From positions 1 to 33,133 of the forward strand of contig CANHHI010000003.1 in the NCBI GenBank assembly GCA_947460225.1: a stretch of DNA of 33,133 bases. The letters are read 5' to 3'. Position 1 is the first letter of the stretch, and every line of letters starts with the position of its first letter. Origin of the DNA: Flavobacteriales bacterium (GTDB lineage: Bacteria; Bacteroidota; Bacteroidia; Flavobacteriales_D; CANHHI01). This document shows, piece after piece, positions 31,734 through 33,133 of this stretch. The notes beneath the pieces were generated by a model. The model searched no databases. It had not been told where the DNA came from and worked only from the letters and a program-made list of their open reading frames with translations. The translations under genes were made by a program, and so were the position numbers.

Positions 31734-31867
31734 TCTGAATAATGCCAAATAAAAACAGAAAAAACGCCTGCCGAAGTCAGAAAACGTGCAGGGTTTGCCT
31801 GCAATAAAAGGGCAGGCTTCCGTCTGCCCAGTCAAATTTTGATAGTAAATTGCTTATGCGAATTGTA

Positions 31868-32650
31868 TTAACTTTCTTGTTTAGGCAATATGCGAAATGC
31901 CCATTTTACAGAAGGTATAACTTCATGTTTGCTTAGTCTAATGCCTTCTGAATGATAATTGATGTAATTATGGTGAATACCTATAAAAATACCCATTCTT
32001 TGCTTTTTGCCTAAATACCAACCTGCATCCAAATGGGTATGTTGTAGCCAACCAAACGAAATGCCTGTTTGACTATTTTTAGGTGTATTCCAAATGCCTT
32101 TGCCATCGTATTGATGGGCAAATGAAATCAAATTTGAAAAACTACCAGCATCTAAAACAAAAGCCGTACCTTGTAATTTCTCTAAGCGAAACCTTACGCC
32201 AGAAACAGGGGAAATAATATTGATATTGCGGTTTAATTTATCGTCTTTATTTTCTTTATACTGCATAAATACCGAAGAGCTCGCAACACCTGTATTTACA
32301 TACAACGCAAACCAATACTTTTCTTTATGCCACTGAAACAATCTAAAATCTATCAACATTTTATTTTCTGTCAAAGTCAAAGACGTTTCATCTGTTTGTT
32401 GCTTGATAGATAAAATGCTGGTAACATCCCAAGCATAACGAAATGCCAAAGGCAATTTAGTATGTTCAACATAAATAAACCCATTACCTCCTCCCGCTGG
32501 CAAAGAAGATTTATCAAAAAAACCGTCTTTATAATTCAATAAAGGGGTAAAATGTAATCCAAATCTAAATTCCCATTTGAGTGGGTGCTGTGCAGATAGC
32601 ATTGATACAAAACTAAATACTGTAAAAAGAATAATTTTTCGCATAATCAT
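31868..32650 (-). CDS. Exported protein, probably an outer-membrane beta-barrel, function unknown
   Basis: 260 residues; Met1 (32650) or Met3 (32644) may be the start. A signal peptide (MRKIILFTVFSFVSMLSAQ) is followed by a beta-rich body with alternating aromatic and polar residues (FRFGLHFTPLLNY, KYWFALYVNTGVASSSVFMQY, RMGIFIGIHHNYINYHSEG) and a final strand VKWAFRILPK. This suits a small outer-membrane barrel, but no family was recognised. It lies 14 bases after the 32665 gene on the same strand and was not seen to have its own promoter. Confidence 0.65.
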   Translation of the reverse strand: MIMRKIILFTVFSFVSMLSAQHPLKWEFRFGLHFTPLLNYKDGFFDKSSLPAGGGNGFIYVEHTKLPLAFRYAWDVTSILSIKQQTDETSLTLTENKMLIDFRLFQWHKEKYWFALYVNTGVASSSVFMQYKENKDDKLNRNINIISPVSGVRFRLEKLQGTAFVLDAGSFSNLISFAHQYDGKGIWNTPKNSQTGISFGWLQHTHLDAGWYLGKKQRMGIFIGIHHNYINYHSEGIRLSKHEVIPSVKWAFRILPKQES

Positions 32651-32664
32651 TTATAATTTAAATT

Positions 32665-32922
32665 TTACCCACAAATTTTTGTTGTTACATAATTGGTTGC
32701 CCAATAGCAACTTTGTTGAACGGTATTAAACATCAATCCAGGTGCCGAAGAATTAGGGTCTGATATACTAGCCACTGCACCAGCCGCCAATCCTGCAACC
32801 GGAATACAAACAAAAACCTTAATGGCAATATTCACAACCCAACACACTATCTTCTTGAACCATTTTACTACACTTGACCAAAACCCTCTAAATGCCCCAT
32901 CTTCACTATCCAAACTAAACAA
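32665..32922 (-). CDS. C-terminal part of an exported or membrane protein, likely separated by a frameshift
   Basis: 85 residues if read from the TTG at 32922; there is no ATG at the start. It holds a hydrophobic stretch (WFKKIVCWVVNIAIKVFVCIPVAGLAAGAVASI) and a cysteine-containing tail ending in VTTKICG. In this frame a TAG stands just before the start. The upstream gene ends in the other frame within the same stretch, and its sequence joins this one sensibly if one G is added in the AGG at about 32928-32930. So this is probably the end of one gene and not a gene of its own. No family recognised. Confidence 0.5.
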   Translation of the reverse strand: MFSLDSEDGAFRGFWSSVVKWFKKIVCWVVNIAIKVFVCIPVAGLAAGAVASISDPNSSAPGLMFNTVQQSCYWATNYVTTKICG

Positions 32923-33133
32923 TTCCTAAATACATCAGACATGGTATCTAAGGTTACAGTAGCTTGATAAAACTTTACCTTTTCACTTTCCAATATCAAT
33001 GGGTGCGCTTGAATGCGTGCATTGTAAGCTGTAACAATTGCTTTGGATTTTTCTTGCGCCTCTTCTTCGCTAAACATATCTGCCTGCGTCTGTAAAAGCT
33101 CTAACTCCACTTGCATCTCTTCCACTAAAACCC
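32868..33133 (-). CDS. Partial unknown protein, N-terminal part beyond the right edge, C-terminal end out of frame
   Basis: The frame is open to the right edge, so the start lies outside. Visible residues form a helical, charged region (EEMQVELELLQTQADMFSEEEAQEKSKAIV) followed by KVKFYQATVTLDTMSDVFRN. After that the reading becomes atypical (CLVWIVKMGHLEGFGQV) and stops at 32868. The overlapping frame reads LFSLDSEDGAFRGFWSSVVKWFKK at the same place, a more natural continuation. This suggests a one-base deletion. Function not recognised. Confidence 0.5.
   Translation of the reverse strand, partial: VLVEEMQVELELLQTQADMFSEEEAQEKSKAIVTAYNARIQAHPLILESEKVKFYQATVTLDTMSDVFRNCLVWIVKMGHLEGFGQV

Larger units (their letters stand above)
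31575..31829. repeat. Hairpin cassette cluster, copy B
   Basis: Most of the gene-free stretch between 31499 and 31867 is made of short hairpins. They are 31575-31591 (GCATGT/ACATGC), 31605-31617 (CGGTT-TCT-AACCG), 31618-31630 (CAGAC-ATT-GTCTG), 31638-31650 (CTGCC-TTC-GGCAG), 31714-31733 (20-base palindrome), 31768-31780 (CTGCC-GAA-GTCAG, one mismatch), 31787-31803 (TGCAGG/CCTGCA) and 31810-31829 (GGGCAG/CTGCCC). Three are 13-base units with a three-base loop, and two of these abut exactly. CTTCGGCAGGCG (31642-31653) recurs inverted at 31765-31776. No U-tract follows any of them. Reading frames that cross this stretch merely follow the repeats. Confidence 0.65.

Noticed and set aside
31541..31835. 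Open reading frames of 74 and 87 codons on the minus strand through the hairpin cluster
   Set aside because: They overlap each other in different frames and simply translate the hairpins and repeats. No start context or family similarity supports them.

Overview
The window looks like chromosomal backbone from a Bacteroidota (Bacteroidetes) bacterium, possibly of the Cytophagales type. Four things point there: AT-rich DNA with mostly purine-poor, Shine-Dalgarno-less gene starts; many copies of the Bacteroidetes promoter -7 element TAnnTTTG, several with a TTG 19-22 bases upstream; many lipoproteins with short lipoboxes; and family types such as a lamin-tail-domain protein with a FlgD-like end and a Rieske-like small lipoprotein. 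No rRNA, insertion sequence, integrase, phage gene or CRISPR array was seen.

Layout. 1-67: a tRNA-Val cut by the left edge. 156-1301: a glycosyltransferase, convergent with ndk. 1727-6545 (minus): an operon tatA-gatA-lepA-infC-rpmI-rplT with a candidate promoter before tatA and a strong terminator after rplT. ndk starts nine bases beyond that terminator's U-tract. 6558-7505: a heavy-metal-binding lipoprotein. 7616-11411 (plus): a membrane-anchored coiled-coil protein, dprA, guaC, a small MerR regulator and panD, convergent with rlmB (12175-11408). 12343-14823: two lipoproteins, the second a metzincin-type metalloprotease fused to GLUG repeats. 15057-15923: a HIT protein and greA. 16071-19403: a Rieske-like lipoprotein, a PAP2 phosphatase and a large secreted lamin-tail protein. 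19541-25461: a complete tripartite RND efflux operon (TolC-like, lipoprotein adaptor, pump).

25517-31498 is a redox and electrophile-handling neighbourhood. A leader-bearing WrbA-RidA fusion and an HxlR regulator lie on the minus strand. Diverging from them is a five-gene plus-strand operon: nitroreductase, AhpD-like protein, LysE-type exporter, metallo-beta-lactamase-fold protein that has lost most metal ligands, and DoxX. A zinc alcohol dehydrogenase converges on it. The HxlR and nitroreductase promoters overlap almost completely, so the two are probably switched against each other.

The least explained feature is a set of tiny hairpins in intergenic DNA. Units of 13 bases (5-bp stem, 3-base loop) occur in the same pair-spacer-single arrangement at 12200-12246 and 31605-31650. 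Related palindromes lie at 15027-15041 and 31714-31733, and a 28-base direct repeat is found in the second cluster. They look like a dispersed family of hairpin cassettes that no gene in the window explains. The right edge (32665-33133) holds an exported-looking gene that appears to be broken by a one-base frameshift and is cut by the window end.
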